Below are positions 15,496 to 23,577 of a stretch of 35,545 bases of DNA, piece after piece; within the stretch, counting starts at the first letter, position 1, and every line of letters starts with the position of its first letter. The position numbers and the translations under genes were made by a program. Below the pieces are notes generated by a model, which was not told the DNA's origin, did no database searches, and saw only the letters and a program-made list of their open reading frames with translations. The DNA is from Ethanoligenens sp047722935 (lineage in GTDB: Bacteria > Bacillota > Clostridia > Oscillospirales > Ethanoligenentaceae), in NCBI GenBank assembly GCA_047722935.1, contig JBDNZS010000031.1, forward strand, positions 1-35,545, given 5' to 3'.

Positions 15496-15762
15496 ATGTT
15501 CAAACAAATCAAAAACAAGGTGTCCTGCACCATCCAGAGAGTCCATGAAAAAGCCGCACTGACCTGCATCCATGCCGGTCAGCTTTGCCATCAAGGTCTG
15601 GCTGCCGAAGACGGTGCCATGTATGTCGATGAAGGCGGCAACATGCTGATCGCCGTGGTTGTTGGTATGCTTCTGCTTGTCAGCATTTATGCACTATTCA
15701 AGGGCGGCGTGGTTCCCAACATCACCACCAAGACCAATGCCATGTTCACCTATTCTGCATAA
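15496..15762 (+). CDS. Flp-like major pilin, copy 1
   Basis: An 88-residue protein. ATG 15490 and ATG 15496 are both possible; I use 15496 because GGAG (15483-15486) fits it better and the tandem copy starts at the same residue. A hydrophilic leader of 40 residues, with cysteines at 11, 24 and 31, ends in AEDG. Then comes AMYVDEGGNMLIAVVVGML, a hydrophobic pilin helix, and a short hydrophilic tail. Cleavage by TadV after G40 would leave a 48-residue mature subunit with acidic residues at +5 and +6, as in class III (Flp) pilins. It differs from copy 2 at 13 of 88 positions. Confidence 0.75.
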   Translation: MFKQIKNKVSCTIQRVHEKAALTCIHAGQLCHQGLAAEDGAMYVDEGGNMLIAVVVGMLLLVSIYALFKGGVVPNITTKTNAMFTYSA

Positions 15763-15816
15763 GGCCGCTTTTATCGCCTTACCAGTACGACTAACGAATA
15801 ACACGGAGGTTTCGAA

Positions 15817-16083
15817 ATGTTCAAACAAATCAAAAACAAGGTAACCTGTACTTTCCAGAAAGCCAATGAAAAAGCCGCTTTGGCCTGCATCCATGCCAAC
15901 CAGCTTTGCCATCAAGGTCTGGCTGCCGAAGACGGTGCCATGTATGTCGATGAAGGCGGCAATATGCTGATTGCCGTGGTCGTTGGCATGTTGCTGCTCG
16001 TCAGCATTTATGCGATGTTCAAGGGCGGTGTAATGCCGAACATCACCAGCAAGACCAACTCCATGTTCGGCTATACCGCGTAA
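15817..16083 (+). CDS. Flp-like major pilin, copy 2
   Basis: The tandem duplicate of the preceding gene, 88 residues, with ATG 15817 behind CGGAGG. The region GLAAEDG/AMYVDEGGNMLIAV around the proposed cleavage site is identical in both copies. Differences cluster in the leader (10-28) and in the C-terminal tail (67-87), the part likely exposed on the filament. Two major subunits could be alternated or mixed in the pilus. The same three cysteines are kept (11, 24, 31). A terminator at 16169 follows, so pilin mRNA may exceed that of the downstream pseudopilin genes. Confidence 0.75.
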   Translation: MFKQIKNKVTCTFQKANEKAALACIHANQLCHQGLAAEDGAMYVDEGGNMLIAVVVGMLLLVSIYAMFKGGVMPNITSKTNSMFGYTA

Positions 16084-16168
16084 GCATGGGATTGTGACAC
16101 CGAAACGGCGTGGTTCGCTTTTTCTTTTGTAACTGCATGTAACAACTTTTTAACAGGGTGTTTACCCG

Positions 16169-16195
16169 ACCGTCCGTTTTGGGCGGTTTTCTTTT
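16169..16195 (+). terminator. Intrinsic terminator after the pilin pair
   Basis: ACCGTCC (16169-16175), loop GTTTT, GGGCGGT (16181-16187), then TTTTCTTTT. It lies 62 nt before the next start and probably lets the pilins be expressed more strongly than the genes after it. Confidence 0.75.
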
Positions 16196-16257
16196 GAAAA
16201 CAATCCACCGCAAGGTGTTCATATATGATACACAAAAAATCTGAAGAAGGGATGCAT

Positions 16258-16716
16258 ATGCGTAAAATGTTTTGGAAGTTTCTACGCGATAAAAAAGGCT
16301 CAGTTTACATTGATACATCTGTTTTCCTGTGGGTCGTTTTGATGAGCCTGGCGCTGGCCTTGTCTGTTTTCGCATTTAGTTGGCGTAAATCGACTGCACA
16401 GGATTTTGCAGATTACGCTGCCCGACAGATTGCCGCAGACGGCGCGTTCTCCAACGCGACTGTTCAGAGACTCACACAGGTAGCGGGCAATGGACATTTT
16501 TCAATTGAGGTCAAAACTGCGGATGGATATGACATGTCGGTGCCCATCTGCACAGACACCGCGCTGAATACAGAGGAGATTCAACAGGGTACTGCTTTTT
16601 CCGTTTATATTACATCTCTTGATCAAAACGTTATTGGGGTAGGCGGTGTCCAGACAAACAGTGTCACCGTTTATGGTACGGCGGGCGGTGTGTCGGCCCG
16701 GTACTGGAAAGGATGA
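16258..16716 (+). CDS. TadE-like pseudopilin (DUF4320-like)
   Basis: A 152-residue protein. ATG 16258 is preferred over ATG 16225 and 16252 because of AAGAAGGG about 7 nt before it. The basic head MRKMFWKFLRDKKG is followed by SVYIDTSVFLW and a long hydrophobic helix. G14 followed by SVYID resembles the pilin cleavage site (Asp at +5). A soluble domain of about 110 residues follows (FADYAARQIAADGAF, then beta-rich). This is the layout of minor pilins such as TadE and of DUF4320 proteins. It should be processed by TadV and cap or prime the pilus. The last 4 nt overlap the next pseudopilin gene. Confidence 0.7.
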   Translation: MRKMFWKFLRDKKGSVYIDTSVFLWVVLMSLALALSVFAFSWRKSTAQDFADYAARQIAADGAFSNATVQRLTQVAGNGHFSIEVKTADGYDMSVPICTDTALNTEEIQQGTAFSVYITSLDQNVIGVGGVQTNSVTVYGTAGGVSARYWKG

Positions 16717-17258
16717 AGAACATGATAAAACATCTTCTGCGCGCAAAAGACGGGAACATGTATCCTTTAGTTGCCGCTGTCTTGTTTGTTGTCATGATTT
16801 TTCTGGCAGTTACAATAGAAATATGGCGCGTTCATGCCGTCTCTACGGGGGTTTACAATGCTGTGCGTGCCGGCACGGAAACAGCAGTAACAAAAAATGC
16901 TGCGATGCTTTATTCCTCTCAAACAGACATGGCGGCTAACACGTATGACTATTCGGATAACGATAGTTGGGAAGACCAGACAGACACCGGTGCAATTACC
17001 GGCATACTGCAAAACAATCTCGGACTGCGGCAAAGCGGTAACGACTGGATCAAATGTGACGATGCTGGCCATGAGTTGTATCGTTTGGCGGGACTAAACA
17101 TCCAAGTATCTAATCCGTATGCACCTTCCGGTTCTGTAAGTAACGCCGCCCATTTTACCATTACCGTAACCTTTACGCTGAAAACAACGTTTCAGGTTAG
17201 TGCAGTGCCCATAGCCACGCCTATGGAAGTCAACGTCAGTGCGGGTGGAAAGTTCTAA
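16713..17258 (+). CDS. TadE/TadG-like pseudopilin
   Basis: A 181-residue protein with a basic head (MKNMIKHLLRAKDG), then NMYPLVAAVLFVVMIFLAVTI, a pilin-like helix, and a soluble domain (YNAVRAGTETAVTKNAA, then beta-rich). The segment KDG/NMY matches the EDG/AMY and KKG/SVY sites of the other three pilin-like proteins, although position +5 is Leu here. It is translationally coupled to the preceding pseudopilin by a 4-nt overlap. A minor pilin role is inferred. It is the last gene before a strong new promoter at 17275, so it probably closes the Tad operon. Confidence 0.7.
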   Translation: MKNMIKHLLRAKDGNMYPLVAAVLFVVMIFLAVTIEIWRVHAVSTGVYNAVRAGTETAVTKNAAMLYSSQTDMAANTYDYSDNDSWEDQTDTGAITGILQNNLGLRQSGNDWIKCDDAGHELYRLAGLNIQVSNPYAPSGSVSNAAHFTITVTFTLKTTFQVSAVPIATPMEVNVSAGGKF

Positions 17259-17274
17259 TATGGTCGAGGCAGCA

Positions 17275-17303
17275 TTGACAGGAAATTTATAGACAGGTAA
17301 AAT
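17275..17303 (+). promoter_or_regulatory. Strong sigma-A promoter for the J-domain/adhesin operon
   Basis: A perfect TTGACA (17275-17280), a 17-nt spacer and TAAAAT (17298-17303). This is the best promoter in the window. It starts a transcript about 45 nt before the ATG at 17353. Confidence 0.85.
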
Positions 17304-17352
17304 ATGAGTATAGAAAAAATATCCATCTACTGATCACCGGGAGGGGATTCAG

Positions 17353-18000
17353 ATGCTCGTATTCTTGCTTACGTTTTTAAGGGTTTTGCTTTTAATTGTA
17401 CTGGCTCCTGTTGTAGCTGCTCTTGCAATCATTGTTGCCTTTGCCAGGTTTGTTACGGCGGTTGCTACCGTAATATTATCTGTCATTTCAGGGGCTCTTG
17501 TCCTTTTTGACCTTTTGGGCTGCCTTGGAGCGTTTGTATCGGGACACGGGCATTTTCCACATGATATGATCTTACCGGTTGTTGTTGTTTTTATTCTGGC
17601 GTTTGCTATCAGCCCTTTTGGACTTCCTCTTGTTCTTGGACTCTTAGTTGAACTGTTGAGCCTGCTGGGTGAAAAAATTCGGTCTCTTTATAGCAGTGAT
17701 TTCGTGTGTGGTAATCAGTACAGTTACGTCAACTATGCCGGATATACCGATCAGACTTATAAGGGCTATGAGGATGGATATGGTCAATACAATACGGGAA
17801 CGGCACACGAAAGTCAGGAAGTTCCCACATGCTTTCAAATTCTTCAATTTTCCAAGATCCCGGAAAGCATCTCGGAATTGACAAAAAACTATCGTCGCTT
17901 GGCTAAGGATGCTCATCCGGATATAGGAGGAAGTGATGAACGAATGGCAGTGCTCAATCAAGCCTATCAAGAAGCAAAAAAATTCATGATGTCAGTGTGA
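17353..18000 (+). CDS. Membrane protein with C-terminal J domain
   Basis: A 215-residue protein starting at ATG 17353 behind GGGAGGGG. Three to four hydrophobic helices fill residues 1-110. A Tyr/Gly-rich linker (GNQYSYVNYAGYTDQTYKGY) follows, then a short J domain at the C-terminus (about 158-212). The diagnostic HPD motif is intact at 188-190 (KDAHPDIGG), in the usual helix II-loop-helix III context (NYRRLAKDAHPD, LNQAYQEAKK). A J domain activates Hsp70 (DnaK) at a chosen site, so this protein probably recruits DnaK to the membrane. First gene after the strong promoter and just upstream of the adhesins, it may assist their export or pilus assembly; this is inference. Confidence 0.75.
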   Translation: MLVFLLTFLRVLLLIVLAPVVAALAIIVAFARFVTAVATVILSVISGALVLFDLLGCLGAFVSGHGHFPHDMILPVVVVFILAFAISPFGLPLVLGLLVELLSLLGEKIRSLYSSDFVCGNQYSYVNYAGYTDQTYKGYEDGYGQYNTGTAHESQEVPTCFQILQFSKIPESISELTKNYRRLAKDAHPDIGGSDERMAVLNQAYQEAKKFMMSV

Positions 18001-18068
18001 ATAAAGGCATATCTCTTTTTAAGATTCATATAAGGCTGGACGTTGTTTTACTTACAGGAGGAATTTAA

Positions 18069-19964
18069 ATGGAAAGCAAAGGTAAAAGCAAAAAAACAAA
18101 AGTAACACGGGCTAAAACAGTGTGCATCGCCATTGCAGCGGTATTATCCGTTGCAGCTATTTCACCGGTAGTGTATGCATCAACGGTTCCGGTTTCAACA
18201 TCGGTAAGTTCGGCTTCCTCTGTGCGGTATAAAGTCGCAGCTGGTGGCATCACAGACATTGATTCTCCTAACGGTGCTGTTTCTGGTACGATGACTGTTT
18301 CCGGTTGGGCATTAAATGCATCCGGTATCAGCCGCGTAGACATGTACGCATGGGACAGCAATGGAACACCACATAGCCTTGGTTCGGTTGCCGCCAATGC
18401 GCTGACCGCCCGCGCAGATGTAAAAGCGGCATTCCCGGATTACGGTGCGCTTAACAGCGGATACAGTCTGACGGTAGACACGACCAGCCTCAAGGCGGGT
18501 ACTTATACATTGGCTGTTGCCGGTATCGGCAAGGATGGCACTGTGCAGTGGGCAACGAAAGGCATTACCATTGGCCCAGCAGCGCTGACCGACATTGATG
18601 CACCATCTGGCGAACAGGACGGCAGCTTTAACGTGTCCGGGTGGGCACTCAACCATGATGGTATTAATCGTGTGGATGTCTATGCATGGGACAGCAAGGG
18701 CAAGGCACATCCTCTTGGATCGGTCACCGCCGATAAGCTGACCGCCCGGCAGGATGTGGAAAATGCTCTTCCTGCTTTTGGCACACTGAACAGCGGATAC
18801 AATCTTTCAATAGATGACAAGGCTCTGTCGGTTGGCAACTATACACTCGCGGTTGCTGGAATCGGTAATGACGGAGACGTTCAGTGGGCGACCAAAAACA
18901 TCACAATCGGCCCCGCGCCACTGACGGACATTGATACGCCGGATAACGGCGCGAGAGTGACGGATGGCAAACTACCGGTTGCCGGGTGGGCGCTCAACAA
19001 ATCAGGTATCAATCGTGTTGACATATACGCGTTTGACAGCAACGGAAAACCACATGGACTTGGCTCCGTGCCAGCGAGTGCGTTGGCCACACGGCAGGAT
19101 GTGCAGAACGCATTCCCGAAATTCAACACGCTGAACAGCGGGTATTCCTATACCGCCGATGTTAGTTCGCTTGGCGCAGGCACTTATACGCTCGGTGTGG
19201 CAGGCATTGGCAATGATGGCTCTGTGCAGTGGGCAACAAAACAGTTTAGTATTCCGGGTGCTACAACCGCCGCACCGATCACCGACATCGACACGGCATC
19301 GACTACCTACACAGGTGTTATTCCGGTATCTGGCTGGGCGCTTAACGGCTCCGGTATTAGCCGCGTGGATGTCTACGCATACGACAGCAATGGAAAGCCG
19401 CATGGACTGGGTTCAATTGCCGCTTCTGCATTGACTGCCCGTCAGGACGTACAGGCGGCTCATCCAGCTTATGGCATCCTCAACAGCGGCTACAGTCTGT
19501 CCGTTCCTGCGGGAACGCTGGCGGCTGGAAACTACACACTGGCCGTGGCTGGTATCGGTAACGACGGTTCCGTACAGTGGGCAACAAAAGGCATTACTGT
19601 TGCTACGGTGGCAAATTATAACGGCACAAACGTCACGAAAACCTATACCGACGAAATTACTGGCATTACTCAAACTGTTCATTTTCAGGGGGTCGGCGCT
19701 GGGTACAGTGAAGTTGCCGGAGGCTATGCAGACATCAACACTACCCCGGAGATGGGCATGGCACATAAGGGACCTGCAACATTTTCAGTAATTGGGCCAG
19801 CTCAGCAATCAACGCCCAATGTAATTGCAGGAGATGGACAAAATGGTGGGGCTGTCTTCTCTAATCTGACTGCGGGGGTCTATATTTTTCAGCTTACCGC
19901 TGGTGACGGCACCGTGGTCGCCCGGTACCATTTTACCGTGGATGCCCACGGCGACGTCGAATAA
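18069..19964 (+). CDS. Secreted repeat adhesin-like protein with four Ig-like repeats
   Basis: A 631-residue protein behind AGGAGG. The N-terminus is a signal peptide (basic head, hydrophobic 17-32, cleavage probable near VYAS, 35-38). Four tandem repeats of 112-119 residues start at 61, 173, 285 and 404. Each runs TDID, VSGWALN, RVDVYA-DS, LGS, TARQDV, LNSGY, YTLAVAGIG and VQWATK, a bacterial Ig-like fold often found on cell-surface proteins. The last 116 residues form a different domain that is nearly copied in the next protein. No LPXTG sortase signal is seen. A role as an adhesin or pilus-associated surface protein is inferred from layout and position. Confidence 0.75.
   Translation: MESKGKSKKTKVTRAKTVCIAIAAVLSVAAISPVVYASTVPVSTSVSSASSVRYKVAAGGITDIDSPNGAVSGTMTVSGWALNASGISRVDMYAWDSNGTPHSLGSVAANALTARADVKAAFPDYGALNSGYSLTVDTTSLKAGTYTLAVAGIGKDGTVQWATKGITIGPAALTDIDAPSGEQDGSFNVSGWALNHDGINRVDVYAWDSKGKAHPLGSVTADKLTARQDVENALPAFGTLNSGYNLSIDDKALSVGNYTLAVAGIGNDGDVQWATKNITIGPAPLTDIDTPDNGARVTDGKLPVAGWALNKSGINRVDIYAFDSNGKPHGLGSVPASALATRQDVQNAFPKFNTLNSGYSYTADVSSLGAGTYTLGVAGIGNDGSVQWATKQFSIPGATTAAPITDIDTASTTYTGVIPVSGWALNGSGISRVDVYAYDSNGKPHGLGSIAASALTARQDVQAAHPAYGILNSGYSLSVPAGTLAAGNYTLAVAGIGNDGSVQWATKGITVATVANYNGTNVTKTYTDEITGITQTVHFQGVGAGYSEVAGGYADINTTPEMGMAHKGPATFSVIGPAQQSTPNVIAGDGQNGGAVFSNLTAGVYIFQLTAGDGTVVARYHFTVDAHGDVE
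18249..19613 (+). repeat. Four tandem coding repeats (112-119 codons)
   Basis: Repeat units begin at 18249, 18585, 18921 and 19278, so the first three units are in exact register at 336, 336 and 357 nt. Protein similarity is high, whereas the DNA has drifted at many third positions, so the array is not a very recent expansion. Unit 3 is longer because of an inserted DNGARVTDGK-like loop and a Thr/Ala-rich end. Confidence 0.8.
19725..19964 (+). repeat. Duplicated 3' segment, copy A (partner at 20781-21020)
   Basis: The last 240 nt of this gene and of the next gene align without gaps, with about 17 differences by hand count. They share one perfect 72-nt block (19752-19823 and 20808-20879). This is much closer than the rest of the two genes, which points to recent duplication or gene conversion of the C-terminal domain. 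Confidence 0.85.
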
Positions 19965-19985
19965 AAAGGAAAGGAAAAGCAGATT

Positions 19986-21020
19986 ATGAAATCGTTATTT
20001 GGCGCTGTGAAAAATAAGTTGCAAATTGCATGGAAGTCTGCCAAAGGGCGTACGGTTATAATCTCAGGTGGAAGTGCCATTGCCGGTATCATTTTGGTGG
20101 CGATCATTTTTGCAAACATTAGCACAACGTCAGCGGTCGTTAATCGCAAATTTGCGGCAGGAAATTCCGCCGCAAGCAGTACATCTTCAGCGACAAGTGC
20201 GTCTACTACAAGTAGCAGTATTCCAGTCATCAGCGCTGCCCCTGCTCCCAGCAATGCGGCACCTACAGCCGCAAGTGCACTGCACACTATTCCAGTAACA
20301 TCCGTGGATTTTAATCATACAAGTCTTACTTTGAAATCAGAGGCAACCGCACAGCTTTCTGTCAGTATTACGCCCAGCGATGCGTCCGACAAGTCCTTGA
20401 CATGGACCTCTACCAATATGAGTGTAGCTACTGTAGACGGTACTGGTGTGATTACAGCTAAGAGCGCGGGGACTGCCCTTGTACGGGTAACAAACCCGGA
20501 TGGTCAGCGTGACACCTGCACGGTCACAGTGACGGGCGGTGCTGGTAATGTTGGTGGAAGTTCCAACAGCACAAGGGGCAGTGCCGGTAATACTGGTGCT
20601 GGTGGCGCAAGCAACGGCGGTGGTTCCGGCGATGCAGGAAGCAACAACGGAGGATCTGGAACGCTCGCCGCGCAGTATGTTCGCGTGGATGCTACGCACA
20701 CCTATACGGATGAAATCACCGGCATTGCTCAAACCGTTCACTTTCAAGGCATTGGCTTTGCCAATAAAGTCGCCGGTGGATATGCAGACATCAACACTAC
20801 TCCAGAAATGGGCATGGCACATAAGGGACCTGCAACATTTTCAGTAATTGGGCCAGCTCAGCAATCAACGCCCAATGTAGTTGCAGGAGACGGACAAAAT
20901 GGTGGGGCTGTCTTCTCAAATCTGACTGCGGGAGCCTATACTTTTCAGCTTACCGCTGGTGACGGCACTGTGGTAGCCCGGTATCATTTTACCGTGGATA
21001 CTCACGGCAACGTTCAATAA
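19986..21020 (+). CDS. Membrane-anchored BIG2-domain surface protein
   Basis: A 344-residue protein with a basic head and one membrane helix (about 25-45). A Ser/Thr/Ala-rich stalk (about 55-98) is followed by a BIG2 Ig-like domain (about 102-182; TSVDFNHTSLTLKSEATAQLSV, GVITAKSAGTALVRV) and a Gly/Ser/Asn-rich spacer (about 183-228). The C-terminal domain of about 115 residues is shared with the preceding 631-residue protein. It starts 21 nt after that gene behind AAGGAAAGG. The stalk-and-spacer design presents the shared domain away from the membrane. Function unknown; adhesion or filament anchoring is inferred. It is followed by a terminator at 21047. Confidence 0.75.
   Translation: MKSLFGAVKNKLQIAWKSAKGRTVIISGGSAIAGIILVAIIFANISTTSAVVNRKFAAGNSAASSTSSATSASTTSSSIPVISAAPAPSNAAPTAASALHTIPVTSVDFNHTSLTLKSEATAQLSVSITPSDASDKSLTWTSTNMSVATVDGTGVITAKSAGTALVRVTNPDGQRDTCTVTVTGGAGNVGGSSNSTRGSAGNTGAGGASNGGGSGDAGSNNGGSGTLAAQYVRVDATHTYTDEITGIAQTVHFQGIGFANKVAGGYADINTTPEMGMAHKGPATFSVIGPAQQSTPNVVAGDGQNGGAVFSNLTAGAYTFQLTAGDGTVVARYHFTVDTHGNVQ
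20781..21020 (+). repeat. Duplicated 3' segment, copy B (partner at 19725-19964)
   Basis: The second copy of the 240-nt C-terminal coding segment described at 19725. Most differences from copy A are in third positions or conservative, so the encoded domain is kept. Confidence 0.85.
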
Positions 21021-21046
21021 CAGACTGCAAATAAATAACGTAATTA

Positions 21047-21076
21047 ATGCTCCCTCATAAAAGGGGGCATTTTTTT
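21047..21076 (+). terminator. Intrinsic terminator
   Basis: ATGCTCCC (21047-21054), loop of 8, GGGGGCAT (21063-21070), then a run of seven T. It ends 24 nt before the start of the large secreted protein gene, leaving no room for a promoter. Confidence 0.88.
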
Positions 21077-21100
21077 ATGCAGAAAAGGGAGGAATGAATT

Positions 21101-23551
21101 TTGGCTGTAATTCAATGGATACAAAAACGATTCCCAAAACGGCGAACGATTGGATTAAGTGTTTTATTGGCACTCGTTTTCGCAATCTCCGTTTTAGCTG
21201 CTGGCAATGGAGCCAATCAGTGGCCAAGCGGGCGAATCGGGTACAGACTGGATACCCATTATGGACAGGTAGCACAAAACGCACCGGCTATTCCGTTATT
21301 TAATGACTCTGGATGCACACAACGGATCAACCACTACCTGCTGCCCGGCGATTGGGTGGTTGCCTACTTTTCGTCATCGGGATTTACCGGTGCGGTCACC
21401 TATCCGATCACCGTAGCACAAAATGGCGGTTCGGATGACGGTTTGACCTATACCACGCACTATATTCCGTCTTCTTATTTTCAGTATATTGTATCAGGCA
21501 CAGGCTCTTTCAGTGGGACAGATTGGGATCAAGAAACATGGTGGAATCATTTGCCGACCAACATTGGTTATACCAGTAAACTTCCGGGTAACGGAGATAC
21601 AGTTTGGGTTGGCAATAGTACAGATGGTGGGGTTGGTGGAGGATTCAATATAATTTCCGTTGGAAATGGCTATTATAAACTCATGTCTGGTGATTGGATA
21701 CACACCATCATGTCCGCTTCGCCATCCCAATTTTGCTACTATGATTCTTCACATTCTGACTACACGAACGCGGATTACAGCTGGAACCTTACGTTCCAGC
21801 CGTGGAGCACCGCAGGATTACATCAAGGCAGCAACTTGGTCTCTTTTGCAGGGATGGACGCAAGCGGGAACTATGCCACCGGTCAACGCTGGATAAAGTG
21901 GGACACGCTTGCGCCCGGTATGGCCACCAACCTTACGGCCATTCAAAATTCAGCCGGTCATACCGGGTGGCTCAACCTTGCGGATTTCAACAGTGACGAA
22001 AACGTTATCATCGTTTCAAATGAGGATACCAGCCAAACCAACGATGTTTCTGGTTTGAACCCTGCATCCTTGCAAACGTATTTTGACGGCGTGAATCGTT
22101 GGGGAAACAGTGCAGGCTATCAGGGGTTCGACACATATACCAGCAACAACGGAACAAAATACTACTCTCTACGCTCCGTCATGCAAGCGATGGGCGTGCA
22201 AAATGATGGAACCGGTGGGCAAGGCACGCATACCTATAGCTTTTCAAGTATCGACAACGCATGGAACACCGCCGTAATTGGCAACTCTGTGCAGATCGAT
22301 ACCATCCCGCCTACGTGTACTGCTTCTTCTGGCTCAGCCAGTTGGCAATCCGGTGCATCACCTATCGCACTCACTTTTAGCGACAATTTGTCCGGTGTAG
22401 CCAGCCAGCAATACAGCTGGTCGCAGAGTCAGACCAATCCAGGCACTTGGCAAAACTATACCGCCGATCAACAGCTTACTCCTCCCGGCGACGGTACGTG
22501 GTATTTGCACTGGCGGTCTACCGATGTGGCAGGCAATACAAGCAGAGGGGTGTTTGGGCCGTACAGCAACAGTGCTGGAATTACCGTGCAAATTGTCACA
22601 CCTAACGCGGGCTACCTTACGAACACCGATGTTATTACTTCCGCGACCATTACAGACGCCAGTGCTACAGCGGTTATGCCAAGCGATTCCGCCGTAATGG
22701 TGTTTACGGTAAAAAGTCCAGATGGCAGCACGTATACAACGCAGGGCAAAGCGACTGTCTGCCCACAAAACGGCAAAAATCTGATTTGGTTCCGCTGGCA
22801 TACACCTTCCACAGCGGGTACATATACCATGACCGCATCCTTGAAAGCCGCAAACGCAACCCCACAGACCAGTTGGACGAGCACACTTCAATGGAAAATA
22901 AGCGTTCCGACCGAAGCCACTCCTCCGAAGACGACCTACAAAGATTCAAAGCCAAATTGGTTTTCTTCACAAAACCCAAGCACATCCGGTTACGCTCCAT
23001 CCCTCACATGGAGCGATTGGATATTTGCGGGCGGCGGATTCCAGCAGCGTACTTACGCGGCGACACTGAATGCTAACTTATCTGTCTCACCTGAAGCAGA
23101 TAAGGACGGAAGCACGCGGATCGCGACCGCCTATAAAAACGCTTTCGGGCAGTGGGTAATGAAGTCCGGCTACGGAATCAATGAAAACGTGACTTCCACT
23201 GTTTCGGTTACATCCTTAACCAGTGCGGCAGTGGATGCAAACAGTGCCACTTCTGCGCAGCTTACAGAAGGTCGGTATCCGGAGTTCAATTACTGGTACG
23301 CCGGATACTTCCGTCTGTTTGAAAATCTCGGAAATGGGACATTTGATTTACAGGCAAACAAATATAGCCAGTATGGATTTCACAGCCACTATACGCCGAT
23401 TTGGTTTCCAGACGGGCCATATACCGTTTTAACGACCACATCACAGGCGTGGACGCCTGCCGGAATGCTTGGCACGGATAAAACGGGCACCATTCAGATT
23501 CAGGGTGCTTTACCACAGGATTGGTATGTACGGGAATACCCGTATCAATAA
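21101..23551 (+). CDS. Very large secreted protein with Ig-like segments, putative adhesin
   Basis: An 816-residue protein starting at TTG 21101 behind GGGAGG (21088-21093). The signal peptide covers residues 1-34 (basic RFPKRR, hydrophobic core, AAG cleavage region). The mature part is rich in Trp, Tyr, Ser, Thr and Asn, with no membrane helix at the end and no LPXTG. The region about 400-490 (TFSDNLSGVASQQYSWS, TWYLHWRSTDVAGNTS) resembles Ig-like domains that bind glycans or proteins. The beginning (TPNAGYLTNTDVITSATITD) of a further beta domain follows at about 498. The C-terminal third is not recognised. Placed after two adhesin-like proteins, it is probably the largest surface or tip component of the island. 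Confidence 0.7.
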   Translation: MAVIQWIQKRFPKRRTIGLSVLLALVFAISVLAAGNGANQWPSGRIGYRLDTHYGQVAQNAPAIPLFNDSGCTQRINHYLLPGDWVVAYFSSSGFTGAVTYPITVAQNGGSDDGLTYTTHYIPSSYFQYIVSGTGSFSGTDWDQETWWNHLPTNIGYTSKLPGNGDTVWVGNSTDGGVGGGFNIISVGNGYYKLMSGDWIHTIMSASPSQFCYYDSSHSDYTNADYSWNLTFQPWSTAGLHQGSNLVSFAGMDASGNYATGQRWIKWDTLAPGMATNLTAIQNSAGHTGWLNLADFNSDENVIIVSNEDTSQTNDVSGLNPASLQTYFDGVNRWGNSAGYQGFDTYTSNNGTKYYSLRSVMQAMGVQNDGTGGQGTHTYSFSSIDNAWNTAVIGNSVQIDTIPPTCTASSGSASWQSGASPIALTFSDNLSGVASQQYSWSQSQTNPGTWQNYTADQQLTPPGDGTWYLHWRSTDVAGNTSRGVFGPYSNSAGITVQIVTPNAGYLTNTDVITSATITDASATAVMPSDSAVMVFTVKSPDGSTYTTQGKATVCPQNGKNLIWFRWHTPSTAGTYTMTASLKAANATPQTSWTSTLQWKISVPTEATPPKTTYKDSKPNWFSSQNPSTSGYAPSLTWSDWIFAGGGFQQRTYAATLNANLSVSPEADKDGSTRIATAYKNAFGQWVMKSGYGINENVTSTVSVTSLTSAAVDANSATSAQLTEGRYPEFNYWYAGYFRLFENLGNGTFDLQANKYSQYGFHSHYTPIWFPDGPYTVLTTTSQAWTPAGMLGTDKTGTIQIQGALPQDWYVREYPYQ

Positions 23552-23577
23552 ATGAAAATTGAAATGGAGATGTCATT

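Noticed and set aside
18249..19613. CRISPR-like or non-coding tandem repeats
   Set aside because: The repeats are 336-357 nt long, in one open frame, and encode Ig-like domains.
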